Below are positions 1-7,323 of a stretch of DNA of 10,284 bases, one piece after another. The position numbers were made by a program, and so were the translations under genes. Positions within the stretch are counted from its first letter, which is position 1; each line of letters opens with the position of its first letter. The stretch is from an uncultured Campylobacter sp. (GTDB taxonomy: Bacteria; Campylobacterota; Campylobacteria; Campylobacterales; Campylobacteraceae), in NCBI GenBank assembly GCA_938036585.1, contig CALHQN010000269.1, forward strand, positions 1 to 10,284, given 5' to 3'. Below the pieces are notes generated by a model that saw nothing but the letters and a program-made list of their open reading frames with translations, ran no database searches and was not told the origin of the DNA.

Positions 1-6
1 TAGCGT

Positions 7-1041
7 ATGAAAATCGATTTAAGTTTGGGCGAAAAAAGTTATAGCGTTTTTATCGACGAACTGCAAGAGATCAAGCTCAAAGGTAAGGTAGCGATTATCA
101 CAAACCCAAAAGTAGGCGGGTTGTGGCTTGATTTTTTATTGCAGAGGCTAAAATGCGAACAAAAATTTATCATCACGATCCCGGACGGCGAGGAGTATAA
201 AAATACCGCGAGCGTGGAGCAAATTTTAGAGAAGCTTTTCAGCTCCAAGCTTGACCGCAAAAGCACGCTCATCGCTCTTGGCGGCGGCGTCATCAGCGAT
301 ATAACAGGCTTTTGCGCGAGCATTTATGAGCGCGGTATCGATTTTATAAATATCCCTACGACCTTGCTAGCGCAGGTGGATGCAAGCGTGGGCGGCAAGA
401 CGGGCGTGAATAATCGCTTCGGCAAAAATTTAATCGGCTCCTTTTATCAGCCGCGCGCGGTTTATTGCGAGAGCAAATTTTTATCGACGCTTCCTGCGCG
501 AGAGTTTGCTGCGGGTGTTGCGGAAGCCGTAAAGATGGCGGTATGCTTTGATGGCGAACTATTTAAATTTTTCGAGACGCACGATCTGAAAAGCGCAGAT
601 GAAATTTCGCATATAATCGCGCGCTGCGTAGCTATCAAAGCAGATGTCGTAGCTCGCGACGAGCGCGAAAGCGGCATCAGAGCGGCGCTTAATTACGGTC
701 ATACCTTCGCGCACGCGATTGAGCAGAGCACGAATTATACGCGCTTTTTGCACGGCGAGGCTGTGGCGATCGGAATGTCGATGGCAAACGCTTTGGCGCG
801 GCGTCTCGGTAAACTAAGCGGCGAACAGGAGGAGCGAATCCGCGCCGTGCTTCAAAAATTCGCGCTTCCGGTGGAATTTAAAATTAAAGATATAGACGCG
901 TTTTACGAGCTGTTTTTTCTCGATAAAAAGAGCGAAAACGGCAAGATAAAATTTATCCTGCCAGATGGCATCGGTAAATTTAGTATTGCCGATGATATAG
1001 ACAAAGCCGCGGTAATAGCCACGTTGAGAGAGTTTGCATGA
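7..1041 (+). CDS. aroB: 3-dehydroquinate synthase
   Basis: Cytoplasmic enzyme of the shikimate pathway that converts DAHP to 3-dehydroquinate using NAD+ and a divalent metal. At 344 aa it has the normal family length. The dinucleotide-binding and active-site stretch is clear: GGGVISD near residues 92-98, then PTTLLAQVDASVGGKTGVN (117-135) and GKNLIG (139-144). The three expected metal ligands are present: E173 in GVAEAVK, H232 in NYGHTFAHA and H249 in LHGEAVAIGM. The start is the first ATG in the window; only six bases lie upstream, so its ribosome binding site cannot be judged. The stop overlaps the next start as ATGA (1038-1041), which indicates translational coupling to the channel gene. 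I see no damage or unusual residues. The identification is secure. Confidence 0.98.
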   Translation: MKIDLSLGEKSYSVFIDELQEIKLKGKVAIITNPKVGGLWLDFLLQRLKCEQKFIITIPDGEEYKNTASVEQILEKLFSSKLDRKSTLIALGGGVISDITGFCASIYERGIDFINIPTTLLAQVDASVGGKTGVNNRFGKNLIGSFYQPRAVYCESKFLSTLPAREFAAGVAEAVKMAVCFDGELFKFFETHDLKSADEISHIIARCVAIKADVVARDERESGIRAALNYGHTFAHAIEQSTNYTRFLHGEAVAIGMSMANALARRLGKLSGEQEERIRAVLQKFALPVEFKIKDIDAFYELFFLDKKSENGKIKFILPDGIGKFSIADDIDKAAVIATLREFA

Positions 1042-2744
1042 AAATAATCCTAGCCGTTTTTTTGATTTTTAGCCTTGGTTTTTGCGAGGGAAATTTCACG
1101 GCTGCAAATCCGAGTGCACAGATCGGCTCCGGCGCGCCTCAAAACGACAAAAATCAGACGCAAAGCGCGGAGCTCGCTTCATCGCTAAAAGCTCAAATAA
1201 AAGCGATAGACGATGAGATCAAAAATAATATCTGGATCTCGCGCTTTTCAAATTTCATCGGCTATCAAAATTTACAAAAGCAATCCGGCCAGCTCGAAGC
1301 GGAGCTAAAAAAGAGCGCCGGCACCGATAAGATCGCAGAGATTCAAAAAAGACTCCGCGCCGTAAAAGAGCAGCTCATACTGCTAAAAGAGTATGAAAAA
1401 TCTCCGTTTTTAGATATCATCGCGATGCCCGAAACTCCCGAGCCCGCGCGCATTACAAATCCTTTTTCGATAATTTCCGGTTTTTCTACGATTAGAAATT
1501 TACAAGCCCAAAAGATGGAGCAGAAAAATGCTATCGAAAATATCAAAATTTTAATCGATAAACTTGAAGCAAAAAGGGCGCTATATGAGCGCTTGATACA
1601 GGCTGGTGCAGACGCAAGCGCTGCGGCGGAGCTTAAAAATTTAGATTACGAGCTCGGAGAGTTTAGCTCCGCGTACGAGATCGCGCAGACCACATACGAC
1701 GTTTACGAAAAGAAGATCAACTCCCAAATCGCCGTGCAGACCGCCGATATAAAGGCGCAGGTCAAGCGCGCGGGAAACATCGCCGTATGGATACTCGTAG
1801 TCATCGCACTGTCCTTTTTCTGCAAGGTGGTGGCGAAAAAATATATCAAAAACGACGAGAATTTTTATATCGTAAATAAAGCTATCAACGTTTTAAATTT
1901 CACGCTGATCGCGCTGATACTGCTCTTTTCTTATATCGAAAATATGACGCACTTCGTGACGGTTCTGGGCTTCGCCTCTGCCGGTCTTGCGATTGCGATG
2001 AAAGATATGTTTATGAGCTCCTTAGGCTGGCTTACGATCGTGCTCGGCGGCAGCTTCCGCGTGGGTGATCGCATCAGGGTGCATAAAAACGGCGAGACCT
2101 ACGTGGGCGATATCATCGATATTTCGGTGCTTAGGATGACGCTTTTTGAGGACGTTACGCTTACTACGTGGAAGGAGAATAAGCGAGCCGGCAGAGTTAT
2201 TTTTATACCGAACAATTATATTTTTACTGATCTTATCTCAAACTACACCCACAGCGGGCTTAAGACCGTCTGGGACGGTATTAGCATACTTTTAACCTTT
2301 GATAGCAACCATAAAAAGGCGATGTATCTTATAAAAAACATCGTGCGGAAGTATTCCAAAGGCTACACCGACATCGCCAAAAAGCAGATGAGCCAGCTGC
2401 GCTCGCAATACAGCATCAAAAATCCAAACGTCGAGCCTAGAATTTTTAGCTTTTTCGAGCCGTACGGCATTGAAATTTCGGTTTGGTATATGACGAACTC
2501 TTATGCGACGCTCGGGCTTCGCAGCAACATATCGGCTGAAATTTTAGATGCGCTAAGAAGCGAGCCCGACATCAAGATCGCTTATCCTGCATACACGCTT
2601 TTTAACGGTAAAAACTATATGGCGGCGGGCGGAAATTTCATGGCGCAAGATCTCGGTTCCGAGCAGCAAGGCTCGCAAAATTTAAACGCAGCGGCGCAGG
2701 GTGCGGGCTTTGCCATAGGAAGCGGATCCGGGAGCGAAATTTGA
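1038..2744 (+). CDS. MscS-family mechanosensitive channel with large periplasmic region
   Basis: Inner-membrane channel of the small-conductance mechanosensitive (MscS) family, expected to open under hypo-osmotic membrane tension. Residues 1-18 form a signal peptide (hydrophobic run ending GFCEG; no proper lipobox). Residues 45-245 are mostly charged helix with coiled-coil character, likely periplasmic. Membrane helices lie near 246-264, 283-301 and 305-338. The last is the MscS pore helix, with GLAIAMKDMFMSSLGWL followed by the beta-domain entry FRVGDRIRV (340-348). Residues 350-525 fit the cytoplasmic domain. The C-terminal 30 residues are rich in Gly, Ser, Gln and Ala and look disordered. 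At 568 aa it is much longer than E. coli MscS, because of the N-terminal extension. It starts within the aroB stop, with GAGAGAG at 1026-1032 as a ribosome binding site. The family is clear; gating and ion preference cannot be read. Confidence 0.93.
   Translation: MKIILAVFLIFSLGFCEGNFTAANPSAQIGSGAPQNDKNQTQSAELASSLKAQIKAIDDEIKNNIWISRFSNFIGYQNLQKQSGQLEAELKKSAGTDKIAEIQKRLRAVKEQLILLKEYEKSPFLDIIAMPETPEPARITNPFSIISGFSTIRNLQAQKMEQKNAIENIKILIDKLEAKRALYERLIQAGADASAAAELKNLDYELGEFSSAYEIAQTTYDVYEKKINSQIAVQTADIKAQVKRAGNIAVWILVVIALSFFCKVVAKKYIKNDENFYIVNKAINVLNFTLIALILLFSYIENMTHFVTVLGFASAGLAIAMKDMFMSSLGWLTIVLGGSFRVGDRIRVHKNGETYVGDIIDISVLRMTLFEDVTLTTWKENKRAGRVIFIPNNYIFTDLISNYTHSGLKTVWDGISILLTFDSNHKKAMYLIKNIVRKYSKGYTDIAKKQMSQLRSQYSIKNPNVEPRIFSFFEPYGIEISVWYMTNSYATLGLRSNISAEILDALRSEPDIKIAYPAYTLFNGKNYMAAGGNFMAQDLGSEQQGSQNLNAAAQGAGFAIGSGSGSEI
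2730..2741 (+). promoter_or_regulatory. Ribosome binding site supporting a TTG start for mtaB
   Basis: GGGAG at 2730-2734 lies 6 nt before TTG at 2741. The TTG overlaps the upstream TGA stop (TTGA, 2741-2744), and the protein then begins at the conserved MtaB N-terminus (MKIYFKTFGC). This decides the start in favour of a non-ATG codon. Confidence 0.75.
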
Positions 2745-3973
2745 AAATTTATTTTAAAACGTTTGGATGCCGCACAAATATCTACGACACGCAGCTTATC
2801 AAAAGCAACCTCAAATCGGGCGAGATTACGCACGACGAGCAGGGCGCGGACGTCGTCGTGATAAACTCCTGCACCGTTACTAACGGCGCCGACGCAGACG
2901 TGCGAAACTACGTAAATAAGATGAACCGCCTCGGCAAAAAGATATTGCTAACCGGCTGCGGCGCGGTTTCGCGCGGCGAGGAGCTGTATAAAAACGGCGC
3001 GGTTTTCGGCGTGTTCGGAATGTCGCAAAAGGAAAAGATCGATGAGTTTTTAGGCTCGGAGTCGAAATTTTACGATATCGGAGGTCTTGACGGCGTCGAA
3101 AAAAATCTGGTAAGCGACTACGAGGATCACACCAAGGCCTTTATTAAAATTCAAGAGGGATGCGATTTTAACTGCAGCTACTGCATAATCCCCTCGGTGC
3201 GCGGCCGCTCGCGCAGCAGCTCTGAGGGAGCGATCTTAAAAGAGGCGGCGAGCCTTGCCGCAAACGGCTTTAGCGAGATCGTGTTAACCGGCACTAATAT
3301 CGGAAGCTACGGCAAAGCCTCAGGCACGAGCCTCGGCGCGCTGCTTCAAAAACTAGGCGCGATACGCGGAATTCGCCGTATTCGCCTAGGCAGTATCGAG
3401 CCCTCGCAGATAGATGCGAGCTTTCGCGAAATTCTATCCGAGCCGTGGCTGGAGCGGCATCTGCACATCGCGCTTCAGCACACTTCGCAAAAGATGCTTA
3501 GCATAATGCGTCGCCGAAATTCCGCGCTAAGGGATTTGGAGCTTTTTTGCGAGCTTGCGGAGCGCGGGTTTGCGCTGGGGACGGACTTTATCGTCGCGCA
3601 CCCGGGCGAGAGCGAAGAGCTTTGGCTCGAGGCGGTGGAAAATTTCAAAAAATTCCCGCTCACGCATCTGCACGCCTTTATCTTTTCGCCGAGGCAAGGA
3701 ACCGCCTCGGCGTCGCTAAAAGGCCGTATAGACGGCAAAACGGCGAAGGCGCGGCTGAAGATGCTACAAAACATAACGGCGCTGAATAATTATAAATTTC
3801 GTCTTTCGCACAAGGTACCGTTAAATGTGCTGATCGAGCAGAAAAATGGAGAGTTTTATGAAGGATATGATCAATTTTATGATAGAATTTGGATCAAAAG
3901 CGATGAGGATTTGTCGAAAAAATGGATGGAGATAAGAGATTATGAGGTTAAATTTGATGGAAATTTTGCATAA
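2741..3973 (+). CDS. mtaB: tRNA (N6-threonylcarbamoyladenosine) methylthiotransferase MtaB
   Basis: Radical-SAM enzyme that adds a methylthio group to t6A37 of ANN-decoding tRNAs, giving ms2t6A. It has the methylthiotransferase layout: an N-terminal domain with three cluster-binding cysteines (C10 in FGCRTN, C44 in NSCTVT, C73 in TGCGA), then the radical-SAM motif CxxxCxxC at C141, C145 and C148 (EGCDFNCSYC) followed by PSVRGRSRS. The C-terminal 50 or so residues occupy the place of the TRAM RNA-binding domain. The GCRTN start and the family-typical spacing favour MtaB over MiaB or RimO; sub-family specificity is inferred from these motifs. The start is TTG with a good upstream GGGAG. It overlaps the preceding stop by 4 nt and the next gene by 32 nt, so it is coupled on both sides. 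The 410-aa length is normal. Confidence 0.92.
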   Translation: MKIYFKTFGCRTNIYDTQLIKSNLKSGEITHDEQGADVVVINSCTVTNGADADVRNYVNKMNRLGKKILLTGCGAVSRGEELYKNGAVFGVFGMSQKEKIDEFLGSESKFYDIGGLDGVEKNLVSDYEDHTKAFIKIQEGCDFNCSYCIIPSVRGRSRSSSEGAILKEAASLAANGFSEIVLTGTNIGSYGKASGTSLGALLQKLGAIRGIRRIRLGSIEPSQIDASFREILSEPWLERHLHIALQHTSQKMLSIMRRRNSALRDLELFCELAERGFALGTDFIVAHPGESEELWLEAVENFKKFPLTHLHAFIFSPRQGTASASLKGRIDGKTAKARLKMLQNITALNNYKFRLSHKVPLNVLIEQKNGEFYEGYDQFYDRIWIKSDEDLSKKWMEIRDYEVKFDGNFA

Positions 3974-5729
3974 AATCAAAAAAAGCAAGCTAAATATAAT
4001 TCTGATTTTTTTAGTGCTGCTTATCGTTTTGCTCTCGATCGTTTATTTTAAAGACGATTCGCGATACATCACCGAGCGCGAATTTAGCGAGCTGGTACGA
4101 AAAGATCAGATCAAGCGCGCGCATATCGAGGACGGCACGCTAAGCTTCGTTTACGACGGCAAACGCTATAAAATTTTAACCGATATTGTTAATTTAAAAG
4201 AGCTCTCCAACCACGCTTTGATTACGAAGGAAGAGGATAACGAAAGCGGCGGTATCAGCGCGATCTTGGTAATTTTTACGTTCGCATTTTTTCTCTTTGT
4301 ATATTATTTTGAAACCGTTTTGGCGCGCCGTCGCAGGATGGACGGCGTGGGCACTGCGCGTCAAGGCGGCAGCGCAAACGCAGAGCTCGGCGATCTTTCG
4401 CCGAGCGTTAGCGACGTGAGATTTAGCGACGTCGCGGGCATCAGCGAGGTTAAAGACGAACTCATAGAGATCGTGGATTTTTTAAAAAATCCCGTAAAAT
4501 ACCGAAATTTCGGTATAAAGCTGCCGAAAGGAATTTTAATGATCGGCGAGCCCGGCGTCGGTAAAACGCTAATTGCAAAAGCCGTAGCTGGCGAGGCGGA
4601 CGTGCCGTTTTTTTACCAAAGCGGCGCAAGCTTCGCCGAGGTCTTTGTGGGTGTAGGCGCTAGGCGGGTTCGCGAGCTGTTTGCGAAAGCCAAATCCTGT
4701 GCGCCCGCGATAATTTTTATCGACGAGATCGACGCAGTCGGCGGCAAGCGCGGCATCGGGCGCAACGACGAGCGAGAAGCGACGCTAAATCAGCTGCTGA
4801 CCGAGATGGACGGATTTGAGGAAAATAGCGGCGTGATGGTAATCGGTGCAACCAACAAAATAAATATGATCGACGATGCGTTATTGCGCTCGGGGCGCTT
4901 TGATAGGCGCGTTTTCATCGGGCTTCCGAACTACAAAGACCGCATCGAAATTTTAAAAATTTACCTCGAGGGCAAAAGATGCAGCGCGAATATCAACAAA
5001 GTAAGTCGCCTCTGCGTGGGCTTTAGCGGCGCGGGAGTGGCGACGCTGGTAAATGAAGCCGCGATCAACGCTCTTAAGCGCGGCAGCGATACGATCGAGC
5101 TTAGCGATTTTGAAAACGTGCGAATGAGGGTCTTTTACGGCGTGCAAAAAAGTAGAATTCTAACCGAATACGAAAAAGAGATCCAGGCGTTCTATCAGGG
5201 CGCAAAGGCGCTTAGCGCGTATTGGTATTCGTTTGATTTCGAAAAGATCGAGCTTTTAAACGATAAATTTTTAAACGAGGATTTCGAGATCGAATCCAAA
5301 ACGCAAATTTTAAATCAAATCAAAGTGCTTTTAAGCGGTATGGCGGCGCTACAGATCCATAAAAACGACGCCTTTTCAAATTCCGCTAGCGACGTAAAGC
5401 AGGCTATCGCGCTGGCGCAAAAGATGGTTTTTGAGCTCGCGATGGGCGATAGTTTTACCCCTAGCGCGCAGAGCGTGAATAAAATTTTGCAAGATTGCTA
5501 CGACGAGGTAAGCGAGATAATCCGCACGATGCAGGATAAGCTAAATCAAATTTCAAAGCAAATTTTCGTCTATGAGTTCATAACTTTTGAAGGTGTGCAA
5601 AGCATATGCGATCCCGCTGCTGCTGAGCAGGACGGTGCTGCCGCGCAAGAGGAAAATTCGCAGAAGTCTGGGAAAGATAGCGAAAGCTCCGGGGAAAAAC
5701 CGCAAAACGGCACGCTAAATTTTGATTAA
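3942..5729 (+). CDS. FtsH-family membrane AAA+ ATPase lacking the protease active site
   Basis: Inner-membrane ATPase with FtsH architecture: TM1 near residues 18-36, a short periplasmic FtsH-type domain (about 40-100), TM2 near 104-123, then an AAA+ domain with Walker A GEPGVGKT (202-209), Walker B IIFIDEID (257-264) and the second region of homology [21 protein letters not shown] (303-323), including the arginine fingers. After the AAA domain, the place where FtsH has HExxH reads AFYQGAKAL (416-424), so both zinc histidines and the catalytic glutamate are replaced by Y418, K422 and Q419. It should unfold or remodel substrates but not cleave them. The C-terminus (about 555-595) is a low-complexity Ala/Glu/Ser tail. 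I expect a genuine FtsH elsewhere in the genome. ATG 3957 or TTG 3954 are alternative starts, five or four codons in; GAGG at 3944-3947 could serve ATG 3957. The gene overlaps mtaB by 32 nt. Confidence 0.93.
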   Translation: MRLNLMEILHKIKKSKLNIILIFLVLLIVLLSIVYFKDDSRYITEREFSELVRKDQIKRAHIEDGTLSFVYDGKRYKILTDIVNLKELSNHALITKEEDNESGGISAILVIFTFAFFLFVYYFETVLARRRRMDGVGTARQGGSANAELGDLSPSVSDVRFSDVAGISEVKDELIEIVDFLKNPVKYRNFGIKLPKGILMIGEPGVGKTLIAKAVAGEADVPFFYQSGASFAEVFVGVGARRVRELFAKAKSCAPAIIFIDEIDAVGGKRGIGRNDEREATLNQLLTEMDGFEENSGVMVIGATNKINMIDDALLRSGRFDRRVFIGLPNYKDRIEILKIYLEGKRCSANINKVSRLCVGFSGAGVATLVNEAAINALKRGSDTIELSDFENVRMRVFYGVQKSRILTEYEKEIQAFYQGAKALSAYWYSFDFEKIELLNDKFLNEDFEIESKTQILNQIKVLLSGMAALQIHKNDAFSNSASDVKQAIALAQKMVFELAMGDSFTPSAQSVNKILQDCYDEVSEIIRTMQDKLNQISKQIFVYEFITFEGVQSICDPAAAEQDGAAAQEENSQKSGKDSESSGEKPQNGTLNFD

Positions 5730-5745
5730 ATTTTAAATTTAAAAC

Positions 5746-5751
5746 AAGGAG
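5746..5751 (+). promoter_or_regulatory. Strong ribosome binding site of mogA
   Basis: AAGGAG lies 5 nt before the ATG at 5757. It is preceded by the 14-nt AT-only palindrome TTTTAAATTTAAAA (5731-5744), which also resembles general AT-rich spacer sequence. No convincing promoter or terminator was seen in the 27-nt gap, so mogA may be read through from upstream. Confidence 0.7.
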
Positions 5752-5756
5752 AAAAA

Positions 5757-6284
5757 ATGGTAAAAATAGGAGTCTTAACGATAAGCGATCGCGCTAGCGA
5801 GGGCGTTTATGAGGATTTGGGCGGCAAGGAGATCATCCGCGTGATGGATGAGTGGCTAAACTGCGAAAGAGAGTATTTTTACGAAATCGTCGCCGACGAG
5901 CTTGAACAGATCAAAAATAAGCTTATTTATTTTTGCGACGAAGCGGGTTGCGATTTGGTGCTAACCACGGGCGGCACGGGTCCTGCGCCGCGTGACGTAA
6001 CGCCTGAAGCGACCGAAGCGGTAAGCGACAAATTAATGCCCGGCTTTGGCGAGCTAATGCGCGCAGAGAGCCAAAAGATCGTACCGACGGGAATTTTATC
6101 GCGCCAGATAGCGGTGATCCGCAAAAAATCTCTGATTATAAATTTACCCGGCAATCCAAAAGCGATCGAAGAGTGCCTGCGACCGGTATTTCCGGCGGTG
6201 CCGTATTGCATCGATTTGATCGGCGGAAATTACATAACGGCGGATGAAAGCAAGATCAAAATATTTCGTCCGAAACGCAAATAA
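5757..6284 (+). CDS. mogA: Molybdopterin adenylyltransferase (MogA family)
   Basis: Cytoplasmic enzyme of molybdenum cofactor synthesis that adenylylates molybdopterin before metal insertion. The 175-aa protein is a single MoCF-binding domain: SDRAS near residue 10, the signature TTGGTGPAPRDVTPEAT (70-86) with the conserved aspartate D80, and LPGNPKA (130-136). Length and motif order fit MogA rather than the multi-domain MoeA. It could also be called MoaB-like; the two families are close, and separating them would need a tree. A clean AAGGAG precedes the start. It is the last gene of the conserved block and is followed by a 65-nt gap before the accessory locus. Molybdoenzymes such as nitrate reductase and formate dehydrogenase are common in this group, which fits. 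Confidence 0.93.
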   Translation: MVKIGVLTISDRASEGVYEDLGGKEIIRVMDEWLNCEREYFYEIVADELEQIKNKLIYFCDEAGCDLVLTTGGTGPAPRDVTPEATEAVSDKLMPGFGELMRAESQKIVPTGILSRQIAVIRKKSLIINLPGNPKAIEECLRPVFPAVPYCIDLIGGNYITADESKIKIFRPKRK

Positions 6285-6299
6285 TTAACCGGGTTTATT

Positions 6300-6325
6300 T
6301 TGAATTAATCGATTTACGATATCAT
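6300..6325 (+). promoter_or_regulatory. Possible promoter upstream of the HMA_2-like gene
   Basis: TATCAT (6320-6325) resembles a sigma-70 -10 element. Upstream, TTGAAT at 6300 is too close (14 nt) for a standard -35, while TTTTGA at 6297-6302 would give 17 nt but is a poor match. Campylobacter promoters often lack a clear -35, so the call rests mainly on the -10 and on the position in the only gap before this gene. Confidence 0.35.
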
Positions 6326-6337
6326 TTCGCACGAAAT
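6324..6337. promoter_or_regulatory. Perfect short palindrome, possible operator
   Basis: ATTTCG and CGAAAT form a perfect 6-bp inverted repeat with a 2-nt spacer. It overlaps the end of the possible -10 element and ends 2 nt before the AAGGGA ribosome binding site (6340-6345). That position would suit a repressor site near the transcription start. It does not match the Fur consensus well, and no regulator can be named. Confidence 0.35.
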
Positions 6338-6349
6338 TTAAGGGAAAAT

Positions 6350-6667
6350 ATGCAGATAGATCACAACGATATTTTGGAATTTCATAAATATTTTAGCAAA
6401 ATCAGCCACAGCAAAGGTCGCATCCGCATTCGCGTAAGTCCTAAAATAAGGGAGTTGCGAGATAGCGTGAGCGAGGAGAGCTTGAAAGCTAAAATCGCCG
6501 CGATTCGCGGGATAAAAGAGTATAAATTTAACGCTCTAATCGGCTCGCTGACGATTCATTACGACGAAAATGTTTTCCCGATGCATCTTTGGGATCAGTT
6601 TTTGCAGGGCATCAGCTCGCCGGAGCTCGTAGCTCTCATAAATTCCAATATCGAGGCGCTTTCTTGA
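6350..6667 (+). CDS. Small HMA_2-like domain protein (no CxxC)
   Basis: A 105-aa soluble protein made of one HMA_2-like (ferredoxin-fold, heavy-metal-associated-like) domain. A basic first strand GRIRIRV (23-29) is followed by a helix and then FNALIGSLTIHYDE (60-73). The same two blocks, SRLRLKI and FNAKIGSLIVKFND, occur at the N-terminus of the P-type ATPase encoded at the end of the window, so the two proteins carry related domains. Neither has the CxxC metal site of classical HMA domains, so the basic strand probably serves another purpose, such as contacting the ATPase or an anion. AAGGGA (6340-6345) is the ribosome binding site. The stop overlaps the next gene's TTG start by 4 nt. Candidate first gene of the metal-storage locus, perhaps in a FezC-like role; that role is inference. 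Confidence 0.83.
   Translation: MQIDHNDILEFHKYFSKISHSKGRIRIRVSPKIRELRDSVSEESLKAKIAAIRGIKEYKFNALIGSLTIHYDENVFPMHLWDQFLQGISSPELVALINSNIEALS
6653..6666 (+). promoter_or_regulatory. Ribosome binding site supporting a TTG start at 6664
   Basis: GAGG at 6653-6656 lies 7 nt before TTG 6664, which overlaps the upstream TGA (TTGA, 6664-6667). Choosing the in-frame ATG at 6589 instead would add 25 residues read from inside the HMA_2-like gene that show no domain features, so TTG is preferred. Confidence 0.7.
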
Positions 6668-7248
6668 AAGAGATCAAAGCGCAAGGCAAACGTTCTTCTT
6701 TGAGCGAAGCAGAAATCGCAAATTTAGCGCTTTTGCTCGAAAAAGAGGCACTTATTTTAGAATTTTATTCGCTCGGCGCAAAAAATTTCAAAAATGAAGG
6801 TTACGAAAAAATTTTAAAATTGCGCGCGGAGGCATTGCAAAAAACATTAAATTTTGCGAGCACCTGCTGCGCGCAGATCGTGCCTCCGGCAAGTAGCGAC
6901 GAAATTTTAAACGCAAAGAGCGAGGGCGAGTTTTTAGCCTCCGCGCTTTTGATTGAAAAAAGCGCGATGATGTTTTACGACGATCTGATTAATTCAAGCG
7001 AAAATGAGGAATTTAAAGATCTGCTCTACCGAGCGCAGGCGGTTTCGTATAATGAAATTTTGCCGATTTTAAAAGAGTTAAATTTAAAAATCGATACCGA
7101 TAAAAATTTTGCCGATTTTTCACAACTATTAAATGAAATTTTAAAAAATCCGCAGGGATTAGAGCGGGTATTTGAAAAATACGATTTGCAAAACATTTTA
7201 AATAGCGCATTTTCTAATTTGATTAAAGGAATTTTGCAGAAAAATTAA
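6664..7248 (+). CDS. Ferritin-like helical protein of unknown function
   Basis: A 194-aa, almost fully helical soluble protein, counted from the TTG start. It contains two similar helical hairpins. The first runs about 24-60 and opens LLLEKEALILEFY; the second runs about 94-132 and opens ALLIEKSAMMFYDDL. Each is followed by a short turn and a second helix (ILKLRAEAL and LLYRAQAVSY). This internal two-fold pattern, with EK at matching places, is typical of ferritin/rubrerythrin-like four-helix bundles. The usual ExxH pairs are missing: ExxH-like positions read EALQ and have no histidine, so a standard diiron centre is doubtful. Residues 140-194 form a further helical tail. It is coupled to the HMA_2-like gene by a 4-nt overlap, which suggests they work together on metal. 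The family assignment is by pattern only; it could be an unrelated helical bundle. Confidence 0.8.
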   Translation: MKEIKAQGKRSSLSEAEIANLALLLEKEALILEFYSLGAKNFKNEGYEKILKLRAEALQKTLNFASTCCAQIVPPASSDEILNAKSEGEFLASALLIEKSAMMFYDDLINSSENEEFKDLLYRAQAVSYNEILPILKELNLKIDTDKNFADFSQLLNEILKNPQGLERVFEKYDLQNILNSAFSNLIKGILQKN

Positions 7249-7255
7249 ATTAAGA

Positions 7256-7284
7256 TTGCAAAAATGAAAAAAAGTCGCTATAAT
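7256..7284 (+). promoter_or_regulatory. Strong sigma-70 promoter upstream of the membrane-protein genes
   Basis: TTGCAA (7256-7261) and a perfect TATAAT (7279-7284) are separated by 17 nt, the ideal spacing. Transcription would begin near 7291, giving a leader of about 50 nt before the ATG at 7344. It lies just after the stop of the ferritin-like gene (7246-7248), so genes from 7344 on can be expressed separately from the two upstream genes. Confidence 0.75.
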
Positions 7285-7296
7285 ATCAAAATCTAT

Positions 7297-7320
7297 ATGA
7301 AGTTGATAAAATAACTTTAT
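7297..7320. promoter_or_regulatory. Inverted repeat in the promoter/leader region, possible operator
   Basis: ATGAAGTT (7297-7304) and AACTTTAT (7313-7320) form an 8-bp inverted repeat with one mismatch, a G-T pair if folded as RNA, around an 8-nt AT-rich centre. The centre and left arm contain TTGATAAAAT, which resembles half of a Fur box (TGATAAT) but lacks the matching second half. It lies just downstream of the strong promoter's expected start and overlaps a second TATAAT. Confidence 0.4.
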
Positions 7321-7323
7321 AAT
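7318..7323 (+). promoter_or_regulatory. Possible second -10 element
   Basis: A second perfect TATAAT, 26 nt before the ATG at 7344. No good -35 is seen at 16-18 nt upstream, although such elements are weak in Campylobacter. A start here would leave a leader of only about 14 nt, still containing the AAGGAG site at 7332-7337. Confidence 0.35.

Noticed and set aside
3547..3789. Second + strand frame inside mtaB
   Set aside because: It lies wholly within the radical-SAM gene, is arginine-rich from frame-shifted GC-rich codons and has no recognisable domain.
5731..5744. Perfect AT-only palindrome TTTTAAATTTAAAA before mogA
   Set aside because: AAATTT and TTTAAA words are very common throughout this genome segment, so a 14-nt match is weak evidence for a regulatory site.
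6283..6299. Near-palindrome AATTAACC/GGTTTATT followed by T residues after mogA, as a terminator
   Set aside because: The arms are only 1 nt apart, so no real hairpin loop can form without opening the GC pairs, and the remaining stem is AT-only; the T run is short.
6589..6663. In-frame upstream extension of the ferritin-like gene to ATG 6589
   Set aside because: The added 25 residues are an out-of-frame reading of the HMA_2-like gene and show no helical pattern; TTG 6664 has a GAGG site and a TTGA overlap.
7303..7320. Full Fur box in the 7297-7320 inverted repeat
   Set aside because: The left half resembles TGATAAT but the right half does not match ATTATCA; I keep only a generic inverted-repeat call.
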